64,000 bases of DNA, from positions 2,388,412-2,452,411 of the forward strand of contig OX030956.1 in the NCBI GenBank assembly GCA_943735955.1, written 5' to 3'. This DNA comes from Piscicola geometra (lineage: Eukaryota; Annelida; Clitellata; Hirudinida; Piscicolidae). The notes below the pieces were generated by a model. It was not told where the DNA came from. It saw only the letters and a program-made list of their open reading frames with translations, and searched no databases. The position numbers and the translations under genes are program-made. Of the stretch, positions 23,410 through 50,245 are shown one piece after another (position 1 is the stretch's first letter; every line of letters begins with the position of its first letter).

Positions 23410-23795
23410 AAACAAAAAAGTTTCGGGAACGGGTCGGGACCGAGAATCGAGTTGCGGGAACGGGACGGGACGGGAATCAAAATTCTGATGTTCCATCGGG
23501 AACGGGACGGGACGGGAAAACAAATTTCGGGAACGGGACGGGACGGGAAAACAAATTTCGGGAACGGGACGGGACGGGAAAACAAATTTCGGGAACGGGA
23601 CGGGACGGGAAAACAAATTTCGGGAACGGGACGGGACGGGAATCAAAATTCTGATGTTCCATCGGGAACGGGACGGGACGGGAAAACAAATTTCGGGAAT
23701 GGGACGGAACGGGAATCAAAATTCTGATGTCCCATCGGGAACGGGACGGGACGGGAAAACAAATTTCGGGAGCGGGACGGGACCGGGAATGAAAA
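23410..23795. repeat. 30-bp subterminal repeat array, right side of hAT element
   Basis: Tandem units containing CGGGAACGGGACGGGACGGG alternate with AAAACAAATTT spacers or ATCAAAATTCTGATGTTCC spacers. Frames on both strands stay open across it, which is a repeat effect. Confidence 0.9.
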
Positions 23796-23824
23796 ATCGT
23801 CCATGTCCGACCTCTAGCCACAAC

Positions 23825-25404
23825 CTTCCCCTCTTAATTTGCGACGACTGCAATGCATACCAGCCCCACCCCTTTTTTATGTCTTGAGCACTTATAAATA
23901 AGCAAATGAGCAGAATTTATTTATAAAATAGCTTTTTAAAAGTTCAAAAAACCGTGATAGATGGTCGCTCTTGAAGACCTATTGATCCAATGCGATAAAT
24001 TGGCAAATTCACGCACTTGGACATGAATTAATAACATTCAACAAATATTTTTCGAAAATATTTTTTTAATTTAAAAAAATAAACAGAGAAAAACCTGCAC
24101 CCACATCTTCTCAAAGCCTGCAAGCAAATACACTCGCAAAGATACCATCAATTAAGGCTCATGAAGGCTCTAAATCAATAGAAGAAGATAAATGCACTAG
24201 AATCGATACTCCGCCTTAGTTTATTGACAGCAATCTCTGGCATTGAAGAAGGAGGAGAAGAAGATGAGATGGAAGCATCAAGCAATAACGTGAGTGAGAT
24301 CTTTCAGAGAATTGAGCTTCAGAAACAGCAAGTAATTGTAACGCTGAAGGGTTGGAAAGCAGCTCAAACACTCAATCAATGCAGCGCCAACTGTTCTCAT
24401 TATTCAATCACCGCCTTTCAAACATGCCATTCATACACTGCACTAGTCTTCATGAACTATCGATATATTTCACCAATCATTGAAGTTTAAAGTATTTCGA
24501 AGTGCTCATATTGAGTGAGTGGTGTTTGAAAGATAAGGCAAATACAACTTACCTCGGGCGCAAGATCTGGTTGTGGAATGAAACAACAATCTCAAACAAT
24601 CAATGTATCTAAATCAATCCTTAGATTGTTTTATTATTACCAGTTTTCAAATATTTTTTGTTTCATATATTTCACTTTTATTCAATGATACTTTCCAAGA
24701 AGCATGTAGTAACCCTATTTGTACATGACTTGAGCACCGATGTAGGTGTTACAACCTGCTGGTGAACGTGAGTGACGAAAATTATTATTCTTCAGTGAAT
24801 TCACTGAAATACAAGCATTGAGTATGTTAAATAATTCTGGAGTTATTTACTAATGCTCTTGAATTTAATAAAAAGCGCAATATTTTATTGATTGGATGAA
24901 GTCAGGAGAAGTATCATAGAAGTCATGATGTTTTTCATAGCTGTAAGGGAAGCGCAAAAAGAACCTATGAATATGATTTGTTAGTGATTTTAGTTTCGCT
25001 CCAGTATTCAGAGACTTTCAAATTTAATTATTTCTGCATTCCTTCGCATAGAAACTCTGATGACCATCTGCAACTTTTTCAACTACGGATGAGAGCATTG
25101 CAAAATTTGGAGAGAATAAATTTTTTAAAAGTATAAAATTATTGAAACAAATATAAAGTTGTGTTAACCAGTGATGAGAGAGAAGACATGGAAGATGATT
25201 ATCCTCACCAGGAACTGTAATGGAGGGAGCACATGACAACTGAAAGGCGAAATTTAAAAAAACTTATAAAATTTAACTATGGACCATGTTTGATTAAAAA
25301 AATATGCGAGTGGACAGTTTCTTTTATATGAATTTTAATAAAATTGAAAAAATTATTTAAAAATTGAAGAAAGTTTTTTGCCTTAGATATTGTTTGTGAC
25401 CGGC
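23825..25404. other. AT-rich intergenic DNA
   Basis: No gene supported. An open frame at 24224-24490 has no recognisable domain. Confidence 0.4.
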
Positions 25405-25615
25405 GAGCGGGTTGGCTAAGATGGTAAAGTCGTTGGATCTGCAACTTAAAGGACGTCAGTTCGAATTCCTGTTGAGCCAACCGTGAGCTATCATATACCT
25501 AGTGTATATGATGCGGTTTTTCACGACTTGTGTCGTGTGAGGGGCGCCTCAGTTGCGTGCCTTGGCCGTGTTTTCTTAGGCATCCTCTCTCATAAAATAA
25601 ATGTCTTAAAATTAA
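25405..25615 (+). mobile_element. tRNA-derived SINE with body and A-rich tail
   Basis: The A-box-like GGCTAAGATGGTAAAG and B box AGTTCGAATTCC (about 25457) lie at tRNA spacing. A body with an inverted pair (TATCATATACC ... GTGTATATGATGCG) and an AT-rich end (AAAATAAATGTCTTAAAATT) follow. Confidence 0.6.
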
Positions 25616-26504
25616 AGGGCAAGTAAGAACTTTAATGGCTCTATATCTGAACAAGGAGGTGTCGTTTCAAAATATTTCGTGTTTCTGTAATGTGGTTTTA
25701 TGGCACAAGCTCTGTTCATTTCATGTTCGTGGACATAAAAACGACTTGAAACTGAAATGGAAAACAGGTGTTTCAATGAGATAAAATGACATCTAGTCGA
25801 GGTGGCTTCAAGACCATCCCGAAGCACCACACGACATAAAAGCTCCTTCTCGATGCATTTACTGGCAATAAGTCGTCATAAAAGAAATCACTCTTCAGCC
25901 CTTGAACCACCTCAAAGTGCGAATCTCAATCGAACTCTAAGATGATTATTTAGATTATTATCGTGATAAAAAATTCACTCTAAAGTTATTAGTTTTAGAA
26001 ATTTTCATATTTTAAATCCTCTTCCATTAAATCTACTCCACACGATGCACAAAGCTGCGCCCATCACACCCCAGCGAGTTTAATCTCTCTGTTCTGAGAT
26101 GAAATTATCAAGTATATAATTTTATTTTCGTCTAAATATAAACACTTCTAATGGGAAAAACCTAATAAGTATTAGTTTACAATAAAACAGAAATTTTAAT
26201 TCAAATTTTCTTTGCGATTTTATAAGTTTTTAACCAAAAAAATAATAACAAACCTCAATTTACCTTTTCATACCTTCCACTTCTTCTTTCCCCCACTATT
26301 CACCACCTTTCCAACATCAAAACAAAGATATAAGTTATATCATATAACCACACTAGTTCCAGCATCACGGAGTCGCCATCGCATGCATTCAATGTGAGTT
26401 TAGATAAGAAATGAGAAGCCAGCCCGATACCATTTATTTCCACGTCGCAATGAAGCTTGGTTATTACAACGGAAAACGAATCCGCGTGGTCGTATAAACT
26501 AATG
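25616..26504. other. AT-rich intergenic DNA
   Basis: No gene or repeat supported. Confidence 0.4.
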
Positions 26505-26650
26505 CAGTGGTTCTTAAACTTTTTAAGGCAAGGACCACCAGGCACTTTTATATAGTTTTCGCGGCCCAATTACACCAAAACCAACAAGTATATTATAACA
26601 TTAAAAACTAATTTAGCAATAGTAATAATTGGTGGTCAGTTCCAAAGAAA
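26505..26650 (+). mobile_element. Truncated hAT (Charlie-like) terminal fragment
   Basis: Begins CAGTGGTTCTTAAACTTTTT, the well-known terminal consensus of Charlie-type hAT elements, followed by GGACCACCAGGCACTTT and CGCGGCCC. I find no matching inverted right end, so its extent is uncertain. Confidence 0.65.
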
Positions 26651-28281
26651 TAAAATTAAACAATGAGAAAAATTATATTTAGAAGGCACCATTTGCTAAA
26701 TCAACATCGCCATAACGACAGCTAGCCTCTCTTATGTTAACTTTCTAAATTTTGCTTTTTCTACTAAAAATATCAAATTTTCCAAATGCGTGCCCTTATA
26801 TCTTAAATTAACTTGAGAATTATGCGTGAGAATAAAGATTCTTAATTCTCACGCATCCGACAAATATAGTAAAATGAAATGTACTTTATGAGGCGTATAT
26901 ATAAATTTGAAAATTATATTTTATCTTTTTATAATTTAAAAATAAAGTTTTTATTTATTAGACTGCAGTATGAATTGCCTCGTCATAGAATTGTTAATCT
27001 CACGGTCTCAGAACATAAATCAGCTTTTATTCTCAAAGCTTTTTACACATTCAAGAAAACTCTCAACCTATTTTTTCTCTCTCAGAATTTACTTTATGCG
27101 TTTTTTAAACCAAATACAAACTACTCTATTCATCAGGTCACACTTCATTCCACTTCTCTTGATGAAAAACTTTTTAATTGAACTATTTTATTTAACTATT
27201 TTATTTAACTATTTTATTTAACTATTTTATTTAACTATTTTATTTAACTATTTTATTTAACTATTTTATTTAACTATTTTATTTAACTATTTTATTTAAC
27301 TATTTTATTTAACTATTTTATTTAACTATTTTATTTAACTATTTTATTAATGTTAAACTGTTTTTGAAAGACTTTTTAGCATAGTTGTCAAGACTTTGCT
27401 TGTCCAGGTTCCATGACAACCCACTAGAGAAATTCGGACAGGTCACCCGACACTTTGCACAACCCATCCAATCAAATATAATTTATATTTATATTAAAAC
27501 AATTAAATTCATTTATTATAAAGTGTTCCTTTAAGAAAAGGTATTTCCTATTTACTTTGGCGTTATTAACGTTTGTTTTTGAACTTACGGTTTTTAGATC
27601 TCATTTTCTGTTCGCGGGGCTTAAATTGCTCTTGGCTCAACCATATTTTCCCAAGAATAAGTTGAGGATACATTGACGAAATGACCGTACATCTATTATT
27701 GAATAATCTATAATAATTGTAAAAAGGGGAGTACCAACGATTACTCAACGTAAATAAAAGATTTTTTTACTTACGTTTTTTTATCTTTTTCTTCTAGAAT
27801 CTATAGTTTTATCATCACTTGATGGCATATTTTTCTGTGGGCTTTCTATTATTTATTTTTCTATGAAACCTATATTTTGTGCAATTTTTTAAAACATTTC
27901 ATTCTCAGAAATTGATATTTATTTTTTTGTTTAAATAAACATTAAAACACTTGAAATAACTTTTAAAAACGAAGCTGCAGGCGCTTACTAGTTCTGTTCA
28001 ATATTCTTATCAAACTAAGTTTTAAAGAAACTAAAAAAAACTAAAATGTTTTAATCATTAAAATTTAGTTCAAAGAATCTGTTTTTAAATAACGGAAATT
28101 ATCGAAAAACTTTTCTGTCGTTAAAACTTTAATGAAATTTGTTTCCAATTTTGTTCGTTTATATTTTTTAACTGAAACTCAAGTTAACGATAACGAACGG
28201 AAAATTCAAACGCCTATTACAGAACTTGTCAACAAACTTTGCGTCTCAAGAACATATCAGCAATTATTTTTATGATTTTTT
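26651..28281. other. AT-rich intergenic DNA upstream of KIFBP
   Basis: Apart from the 13-bp satellite at 27180 I see no gene. The open frame 26879-27181 has no recognisable domain. Confidence 0.4.
27180..27348. repeat. 13-bp AT satellite AACTATTTTATTT
   Basis: About 13 essentially identical head-to-tail copies of AACTATTTTATTT. The near identity implies recent expansion. Confidence 0.95.
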
Positions 28282-28482
28282 ATGAATAAGTATAATTTAG
28301 AAATAAAAACATTTAATTGGACAATAAAATTTTTTATTTTAAAAACTAAAGTTCAGTTTTGCATTCAACTCAAGTTATTTAAAGAAAATACTCGTTGCTA
28401 TAGAAAACTAAGTTGTAGAAATATAGGTTATATATATTATCCTAATTTCAAATTAATAAAAAATAACATACTTTTTCTTGAA

Positions 28483-30456
28483 ATGACTGCAAGTTTGATA
28501 AAGCTCTTAAAAGAGGGTGCCTCTGAGAGTTACTTTGAAGCAATGAAACTGATGAATGTGGATTCAAAAAAGGATCCCAGAGAATTTCCTTACCAGTCAT
28601 ACTACAAAGCCAGAGAGGTTCTGAAAGGACTGTTGAAAAAATTGAATGAGATGCTTGGAGAAAAAGATGGCAGAGAGAACCAGGTGAGCAAAGATCAAGG
28701 TGATACTGTTGAGAATGGATCAGCTAGCAGAGATGGCAGCATAGAAAAAGAAGAATTGAGTCGGTTAGTGGCAGTGGTGCATCTGCGGCTGGGCAGCAAC
28801 CATCTGGAGACGGAGGAGTTGGCGGAAGGAGAAGAAGACTTGCAGAAGTGTTTGAAGCTCGTCAAGGATGATGACATCATGCTCGGAGTCAAACAAGAAG
28901 TCCTTAACCAACTGGGACTCTTGAGTTCACAGCGTGGTGACTTGGAGAAGAGTGTGCGTCACTTGCAAGAAGCCAGGATGTTGTTCCAGCAAGACTTATC
29001 CGCCCCTCTCACTCCTGATGAATTTTTCTCTGTAGATGCATACAACACCTCAGAAGGGGATAAGCAAGGCAGCAGCAAGAGGAGGAGTGTCTTTGAGGAC
29101 AACTTCACACATACGCTCTACTTCCTGGCACAAGTGTGTGGCAAGCTGGGTCGGAACAGTGATTCTGCCTCTTACTGCACTGAGACGCTCTCAAGACAAC
29201 TGGACAGACAAACGTACGAGCCGCTGGACTGGGCAATGAACGCTGCCACCCTCTCGCAGTACTACACCTCCGTTGGGAACTTCCCGATGGCGAGGCACTG
29301 CTTGGCTGCTGCTGAAACTGTCCTCAAGGAGGCAGGAGGATGTCCTGGGAGCTTGAGTGTGGAGGTGGAGGCAGAAGAGAGCGGAGTGGAGGTGGAGAGG
29401 AGGGAGAAGGGGGTGAAAGGCTGGGCTGACTTGTTTCGTTGTTGGAGCAAGTACTGCATCAATCTGCTCGAATCGTCAAGAGATCATGCTTATGCTCTGT
29501 TGGAGAAGGAGGGAAGGGTGGATGGGGTAAAAGAAAAAGAAGAGAAAAAAGAAGTAGAGGGAGGGGAGAGAGTAGTGGAAGAAAAAGGGTTGAATGGAGT
29601 GGTGGAGGAGGTGGAGAGGTTATCAGTGGAGAAAGGCCAATCTTTCAACTTGGTTGTCGACGCTTGCGAGGGGCAAGTGGGAGCGGAAAAAGTGTTGTTG
29701 TTCGAGGAGGCGAGACAGGTGTTTGTGAGGGGGCAGGCGTGGTTGGCGAGGGCTAAGGAGTTTTACCGACTGGACGGCCACTGCTCCGACCATGTGGAAC
29801 TGGTGCTCGACCACAGTTGCCTCTTCAAACTGCTCTACTTCTGGGAAGACGACGTGGCACGCCAGTGTCGCATGCACAAACGACGCGCCGATATGTTGAT
29901 GGAGATTTTGGAGCAACTCAATGCACAGTTCTACCTCTCCTTGTCCTGCAGACTCGCCTTCGAGCTGGGAGAGGTGTACAGCGGCATGCTTGACCTCAAG
30001 CTTGCCCAGTTCGAGTCCCAAGACACACAGACACACACGCAGTCAACCACACAGACATCTACACAGACATCCACACAGACACACACAGGACGATCTTCTC
30101 AGGCGGTCTGCAAGATCAACAGTTTAGCTCACAAAAGCATCGCAGCATTCGAACGCTACCTGGGCTACCTCCGCACTCCACAGGGCAATCTTCCCTCACC
30201 CTTGAGCGACTCAGATGAGAGGCCTGCCCTGCTGGCGCACTTCTACATCGCTCGCATGCACTCCAAACTCCTGAGCGGTGACCCTCGCCAACAACTCGCC
30301 AACTGCGACGCCTCGTTGAAGCATTACAACTTCCTGGTCGACTACTGCAGCAAGCACCCTTCAGGCGCTGCCAAGGTTGCGGAGGAGCAGCAGGCGTGCC
30401 AGGAGATGGTCCGCCTGCTGCCGCACAAAATGAACCGCATCAGACAGCTCCTGTAG
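28483..30456 (+). CDS. KIFBP: KIF-binding protein, single exon
   Basis: KIF-binding protein (KBP, KIAA1279) is a TPR-containing cytosolic protein that binds kinesin motor domains and is needed for axon growth. The 657-residue product aligns along the whole family (human 621). Matching segments include HLRLGSNHLETEELAEGEED, LNQLGLLSSQRGDLEKSV, YFLAQVCGKLGRNSDSASYC, AMNAATLSQYYTSVGNFPMA, RCWSKYCINLLESS, FEEARQVFVRGQAWLARAKE, VLDHSCLFKLLYFWEDD, RCRMHKRRADML, RPALLAHFYIARMHSKL and MVRLLPHKMNRI. The start at 28483 gives the conserved N-terminus; the frame is open 67 codons further upstream, but that part is AT-rich and unrelated. It has no introns, unlike every other large gene here. Thr/Gln-rich repeats (QTSTQTSTQTHT, about residues 515-535) are an insertion. 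Confidence 0.95.
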   Translation: MTASLIKLLKEGASESYFEAMKLMNVDSKKDPREFPYQSYYKAREVLKGLLKKLNEMLGEKDGRENQVSKDQGDTVENGSASRDGSIEKEELSRLVAVVHLRLGSNHLETEELAEGEEDLQKCLKLVKDDDIMLGVKQEVLNQLGLLSSQRGDLEKSVRHLQEARMLFQQDLSAPLTPDEFFSVDAYNTSEGDKQGSSKRRSVFEDNFTHTLYFLAQVCGKLGRNSDSASYCTETLSRQLDRQTYEPLDWAMNAATLSQYYTSVGNFPMARHCLAAAETVLKEAGGCPGSLSVEVEAEESGVEVERREKGVKGWADLFRCWSKYCINLLESSRDHAYALLEKEGRVDGVKEKEEKKEVEGGERVVEEKGLNGVVEEVERLSVEKGQSFNLVVDACEGQVGAEKVLLFEEARQVFVRGQAWLARAKEFYRLDGHCSDHVELVLDHSCLFKLLYFWEDDVARQCRMHKRRADMLMEILEQLNAQFYLSLSCRLAFELGEVYSGMLDLKLAQFESQDTQTHTQSTTQTSTQTSTQTHTGRSSQAVCKINSLAHKSIAAFERYLGYLRTPQGNLPSPLSDSDERPALLAHFYIARMHSKLLSGDPRQQLANCDASLKHYNFLVDYCSKHPSGAAKVAEEQQACQEMVRLLPHKMNRIRQLL

Positions 30457-30602
30457 CCTCCTCTTGCATTTGAAATTGTCATCTTAAATATCATCACTGC
30501 TACTCAAGTGACACACGTTGATCTGTATTTGTAATCATGCTGGTGACGTTTGGTGGCTTTACTAGTTGATTTCTTGTGTTCGTGAGCGATTAGTAGGAGG
30601 TG

Positions 30603-30617
30603 AATAAAAGAAATAAA
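30603..30617 (+). terminator. Probable polyadenylation signals of KIFBP
   Basis: Two overlapping-region AATAAA hexamers (30603-30608 and 30612-30617), about 150 bp after the stop codon. Confidence 0.6.
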
Positions 30618-31041
30618 CTATGAAATTTATTTCAGGAGTGACAAATTCTTCAAGTGTTTACATGAATTTTCATTTTAAAAGTTCTATCCTTCTCTTCCTA
30701 TCTCACCTTAGTTTTGCTCTAAAATTCAACCAAAATCGACTTTGAAAAATAAATTATTTTTATTAATATATGAATCTTAACTTAAACAAACGATGACATA
30801 ATCAAAATAGAACTGGCTAAAGAGTCTCAAAGTAAACAAACGACTGTTGGCAAGTAAATCTTGTATTCATCAAGTCACCAAAGAAGTTGAAAGTTTTCTG
30901 GGCGACAAAATATTCTCAGTTGTAACCACGTATTCAGGAGCCTTTAAGGCACCAACCCCCAACACTTCTCAACGCCATTTATGAACCTATGTCTTCACAT
31001 TGGATCGATTCCCATCCTATTGTTCTTATTGCGATAAATAA

Positions 31042-31160
31042 AAGACATTCAAAAGCATCATCCTCATAGCCATCATCATCATCCTCATAACCATCATCAT
31101 CACCATCCTCATAACCATCATCATCACCCTCCTCATAACCATCATCATCACCTTAATAAC
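31042..31160. repeat. (CAT)n-rich tract
   Basis: CATCATCATCCTCATAACC units repeated about six times between KIFBP and the next gene. Confidence 0.85.
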
Positions 31161-31236
31161 TGTAACTATATGATCTCCCAATTCCACCCATCTACCTAAC
31201 AACTCTGGCATTCCATCACAAGCGCCTCTGAGACAG

Positions 31237-35773
<4,537 letters not shown>

Positions 35774-36151
35774 GACGCGCTAAAAGTTACAAACTTAAAA
35801 CTCATTCGGACGATCAGGAATGTGATGAAAGTTCATTTAGGAATTAAAAAGTTTTAAACTTCGTCACCTAAAATATAACATGATTTGTTTTTATTTTTTT
35901 AAGTTATAAAAACAAATAGTTCACTTAAAGGGAAAGATAGCTTTATTTACAGTTTTGAATAAATTAAATACTTCTAAAATGAATGTTCGCATAAGGTCAG
36001 CCATGATTTATGCCTTCACTGGAGCCTGCTTTTTGAATTTAGTGGAAAACTATTTATTCGATAAATAGTTGAGAACAAAACGGTTATCTCTGAGTCAGCT
36101 GAAGAATTATGATGACAAACGATCCTACTGTGCAGGGACTGCCTAAAAAGG

Positions 36152-36487
<336 letters not shown>

Positions 36488-36689
36488 CACAATCGTAAAC
36501 ATTGACAGCTGCAGGGCTAGTTTTGTAAAAACGCAAACAAGCACGCCGAGGCAAAAATGCTTGTTTGCATGAAACTGCAAGTCATCGATCGTTTGACAAA
36601 TCGTTCGATTGCTGTAGGCTTTGACACCTAACCTCTGAATCCCCTTCCCCCACACATGAAGCTTTCCTCTTCCACTTGCCTTCCTGGAC

Positions 36690-36860
36690 GACGGGCGACG
36701 AGAAAGCTTCGTGGTTAAAGGCGTTCGACTCACTAGCACAGATCCGATTCTTACATTAGCCAAAGGACGAAGAAGCGCTGTACCTCATGGGAAGAAGACT
36801 GGCCGGGATGACTAACTTTCGATAGAGTTACACTCAGCACTTACTTTTTTTTTATTTCTT
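36690..36860 (+). mobile_element. Degenerate tRNA-derived SINE
   Basis: AAAGCTTCGTGGTTAAAGGC (A-box region), AGATCCGATTCTTAC (decayed B box) and the body motif CTCATGGGAAGAAGACTGG shared with the copy at 14329, ending in a T-rich run. Confidence 0.5.
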
Positions 36861-37179
36861 TTACCACTCTTTATAGCTTCAGTTGTTTCAGTTTCAGAAC
36901 CTTTATAATTGATTTGTAGATACGTCATCACTAACAAGCTTCATGCCTCTGTAGCAGTATCTAAAAAAGATGGCTGCGTGTTGAAAACGCATCAAGGTGA
37001 CATGAACGTAATGCCTTATCGTTTATTAAAGTGAAGAAACCACAACATACGATGAAGTTTGATTAACAATTGGAAAACAAATTTGAAAGTATAAATAAAG
37101 GTATTATTATAAGGTATAGTTTATTTTTTCTTATTCCATTTCTCATCCGAAAAGTCACCTCATGGCTCACGCACCTTAA

Positions 37180-37575
37180 TCACTCTGAAGATAATTCTTT
37201 GAAGACCTTTAAAAATGTATCACACATTGCACTGAGCTTTGCCTCATCATCATCTATATATCCGCTGACATCAAAAAGTCGAAACCAGAGTTTTTCCAGA
37301 CCTTTGCAAAAAACTTTTTCATCTTCTTCCTTCTCGGCCTCACGTTCCTGGGCTACAGCACCTTCTTTTATTTTTTCATCTATCGTCTTTTGGATGTTCT
37401 TTCTTACTGCCTCGCATATTAATTTATTTCCTGTTTGGTCACCTTCTTTGTAACTTGCAAGAAACTTCGTCTGGACGTCAGCCACCTCTTTGCAACTATC
37501 TGCACTTGCCTCTCTTCGCACGCAAAGGAAGAAGGAGATGGAGAAAATGAGGGTGGGTTTGAGGAATGTCTTCAT
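37180..37575 (-). CDS. Small secreted protein with four mature cysteines
   Basis: A single-exon ORF of 131 residues with a good start context (CCAAGATGA). Residues 1 to about 25 form a signal peptide (MKTFLKPTLIFSISFFLC, cleavage near REASA-DS). The mature part is charged, predicted mostly helical, and has four cysteines (DSCKEV, KLICEAV, KVFCKGL, SAMCDTF), enough for two disulfides. It ends ...KELSSE. No family is recognised. A possible AATAAA on the minus strand lies about 65 bp downstream (near 37113). The codon composition and clear signal peptide distinguish it from random AT-rich frames. Confidence 0.65.
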   Translation of the reverse strand: MKTFLKPTLIFSISFFLCVRREASADSCKEVADVQTKFLASYKEGDQTGNKLICEAVRKNIQKTIDEKIKEGAVAQEREAEKEEDEKVFCKGLEKLWFRLFDVSGYIDDDEAKLSAMCDTFLKVFKELSSE

Positions 37576-38896
37576 CTTGGCAGTTTAAGGGAGTTTGTTC
37601 TCGAGGAAGGGATCTGTGGGGATATGAGTGAGTTGCTAGACTTAATTTCTTTTAATTATCACGATAGACTCTATGCAGGGTTCTTCGATATAACTTGATC
37701 TTGAGCAGTTTGTAAAAACTCTAATCGTTTTAAACATGAAAACTCGCAAATATTGTTATAGAAGGAAATGAGCTCGCCAAGAAGTTTAAGAAAAAAATGA
37801 ATGATGAAGGCTGGCTGCAGGTGCTTTATAGAGAATTCTGTGAGCTTTCGACCAATCATTGCAACGTCCAATGAGAAGGACTCTAGAGTTACCTACGTGT
37901 CTCCATTCAGTCGCTTATGCATCCAATAATTGCATGCCGCGATGCAACCGAATACAGCATTCTGCATTCGAAAGTTTAGACAGACATATTTTCAAGCTTT
38001 CCAAACTAATTCATTCATTACTCATACACCATTATTCGTCGATTTCCGAACCATGAATATGAGGTCTCAAAAAAGTTATAACCTCCATGAACACATCAGA
38101 GTGCAATATTAGTGGGCAGGTGCGACAATTATTTTGAGTATCATTTGAAGCCCCTCAGACAAGTGCTATTACCCCTTCTCTCCCCAGCCAGGGTTATGGC
38201 TTTGCAGCTTCACACGTTATATTTTTGGTAATCAAACTCTAAGGGAGACAAGCTTCGTGTCTAATTCAAACCCAAAAACCCTAAGACTCTATAAATTCAC
38301 TTAAAAAAGCATTCTTACAACTCCTTTAAAACTGCTGGTTTCTAGATAAATTGACTCCGTCTTTACCTTGGACTCACTAGATAGCGTGTGCTAAAACTGA
38401 CCTTCTATACCTACTTGCCCAGCTTTGCACACCAGATAGATAACGCTAATGAAAAATAAATGGAAATCAGAAGTACTCTTTTGTTAGTTATCTGTCTTAT
38501 CGGAATAGAGGTATAGTGCCAAGAAACTCTTAGATGACGAAATAGATCGCTGGGCAAAATCCAGACAGAAAAGTGTTGTTCCGTCACAGTTTTGTTGTCT
38601 TACTGGGTGCCAAAGTGCTTAGAATACTGCGATATTGAAAGAATTGAATTTAATTCTACTTTAAGTTTGATTTTACTGCCAAAAATCACATAATTGAAAA
38701 ATAAAACTTCAACAACAAGAAACGGAAAGACTTTTATCACAGCCATTTTAATGAACTTAAAGTCTTCATAATAATTTATTTGATTAAAATAATAGCATTT
38801 ATTCAATATGTAAGCATGTTCAGCGCTAACAATTTGGTAGTTTAAAACAACTAAAAGTGAAGTCCATGTGTTCAAAAACGAAAGCCTCTTCATAGG
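37576..38896. other. Intergenic DNA between the secreted protein and KAT14
   Basis: No gene is supported. It should contain the promoters of both divergent genes, but I recognise no element. Confidence 0.4.
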
Positions 38897-45463
<6,567 letters not shown>

Positions 45464-45639
45464 CTTGAATGTGAAACGTTCCGAACCACGTTGGATACTT
45501 GCCTCTTTCATGACTTGTTTCTTTTTGGGAATTAAATAAGACCTTGATTCAATTTTTTACCAACTTCCAAAAATGAGTAACGTTTAATATAAAAGTCTGT
45601 TTTGAAAACGTTGTAGTCAGAAGCTTTATAGCGATATCG

Positions 45640-45645
45640 AATAAA
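45640..45645 (+). terminator. Probable KAT14 polyadenylation signal
   Basis: AATAAA 177 bp after the KAT14 stop; STK11 coding sequence begins about 370 bp further on. Confidence 0.5.
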
Positions 45646-46018
45646 ATGTCCAATACTTTCCCTGAGGAGCTTTGAATGGTGTAAAATCCAGTGTGAGCAA
45701 GCCTTACTCATGTAACTTCGTAATCGCTAATAAATACACAACATTGACACTAACTCAATGCTTTTGTGAAGATAAAATATTTCTTTTGAGATGTATTAAT
45801 ATAAAGTGTCTTGAACTAATTTTTTAAATGTATTTTCTTTAAAAATACAGCTGTTAGTCGCTCCTAGTCTTAACTTGTATTATAAACATTCTAAAAGAGT
45901 TTTGACTTTTATTGCATAATATATCTTTCAATCTATCACAAGAATCTACAGATGAGAATATTTATTGAAATTTTCTGATGCCTTCTTTTGGACAGTACCA
46001 CTTTTGCGGTTCCGTCTG

Positions 46019-49667
<3,649 letters not shown>

Positions 49668-50039
49668 TGCTCTTCCATCCCCTTCTATCAGCAACCTTTC
49701 CTTCTTCACTCCATCACTTTCCCATCTTCACGAACTTTTTCTTTCTTTTCACCAACACCAACAATCCTTCCTTCCTTCTTCACTTTCACCACCAATGCTT
49801 TTCTTATTCACTCTATCACCAACCAATTTTTCCTCCTTCACTCCATCCCCACTAACCCTAAAGTCTCCACAAACTCCCTTCCACACCCTATCTCTAAACA
49901 CTAAAGCACCCGTTTCTCTCATCACCCTCTCAGAAGATTTATTTCCACCGCCACAACCACCTCCTAGCTATCCCAATGTACCTATGTACTTCTGTTTGTA
50001 AACACGTGTGTACACATTTCTTTCTTGTCACCTTGCAAC

Positions 50040-50245
50040 AAACAAACACACACTCACACACACAAACACACACACACACACACACACACTCACACACACA
50101 AACACACACACACACACACACACACTCACACACACACTCACACACACACATACACACATACACACACTCACACACACAAACACACACACACATACACAAA
50201 CACACAAACACACAAACACAAACACACACACACACACACAGCGCC
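50040..50245. repeat. Interrupted (CA)n in the STK11 3' region
   Basis: CA repeats with regular CACTCACACACACAAACA interruptions, about 370 bp after the STK11 stop, possibly in its 3' UTR. Confidence 0.9.

Larger units (their letters stand above)
21651..23816. mobile_element. Second hAT-type transposon with subterminal GGGACGGGA repeats and nested retroelement fragment
   Basis: The left end TAGAGGCCGGAC and the reverse complement of the right end, TAGAGGTCGGAC, form a 12-bp TIR with one mismatch. They are flanked by a perfect 8-bp duplication GCCACAAC (21643-21650 and 23817-23824). Both ends carry arrays of CGGGAACGGGACGGGA with CGGGAATGAAAA motifs, about 170 bp on the left and 390 bp on the right. 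An hATC-like remnant lies at 23037-23252 and a CR1/L2-type fragment at 22436-22888. hAT transposases are known to bind short subterminal repeats; using these arrays for that is inference. Confidence 0.9.

Noticed and set aside
26879..27221. Two overlapping open frames of 83-100 codons before the 13-bp satellite
   Set aside because: AT-rich, Leu/Phe/Asn-heavy, no recognisable domain; likely chance or a very decayed element.
28282..28482. Upstream in-frame extension of KIFBP by 67 codons
   Set aside because: AT-rich composition, no similarity to the family. The ATG at 28483 matches the expected N-terminus.
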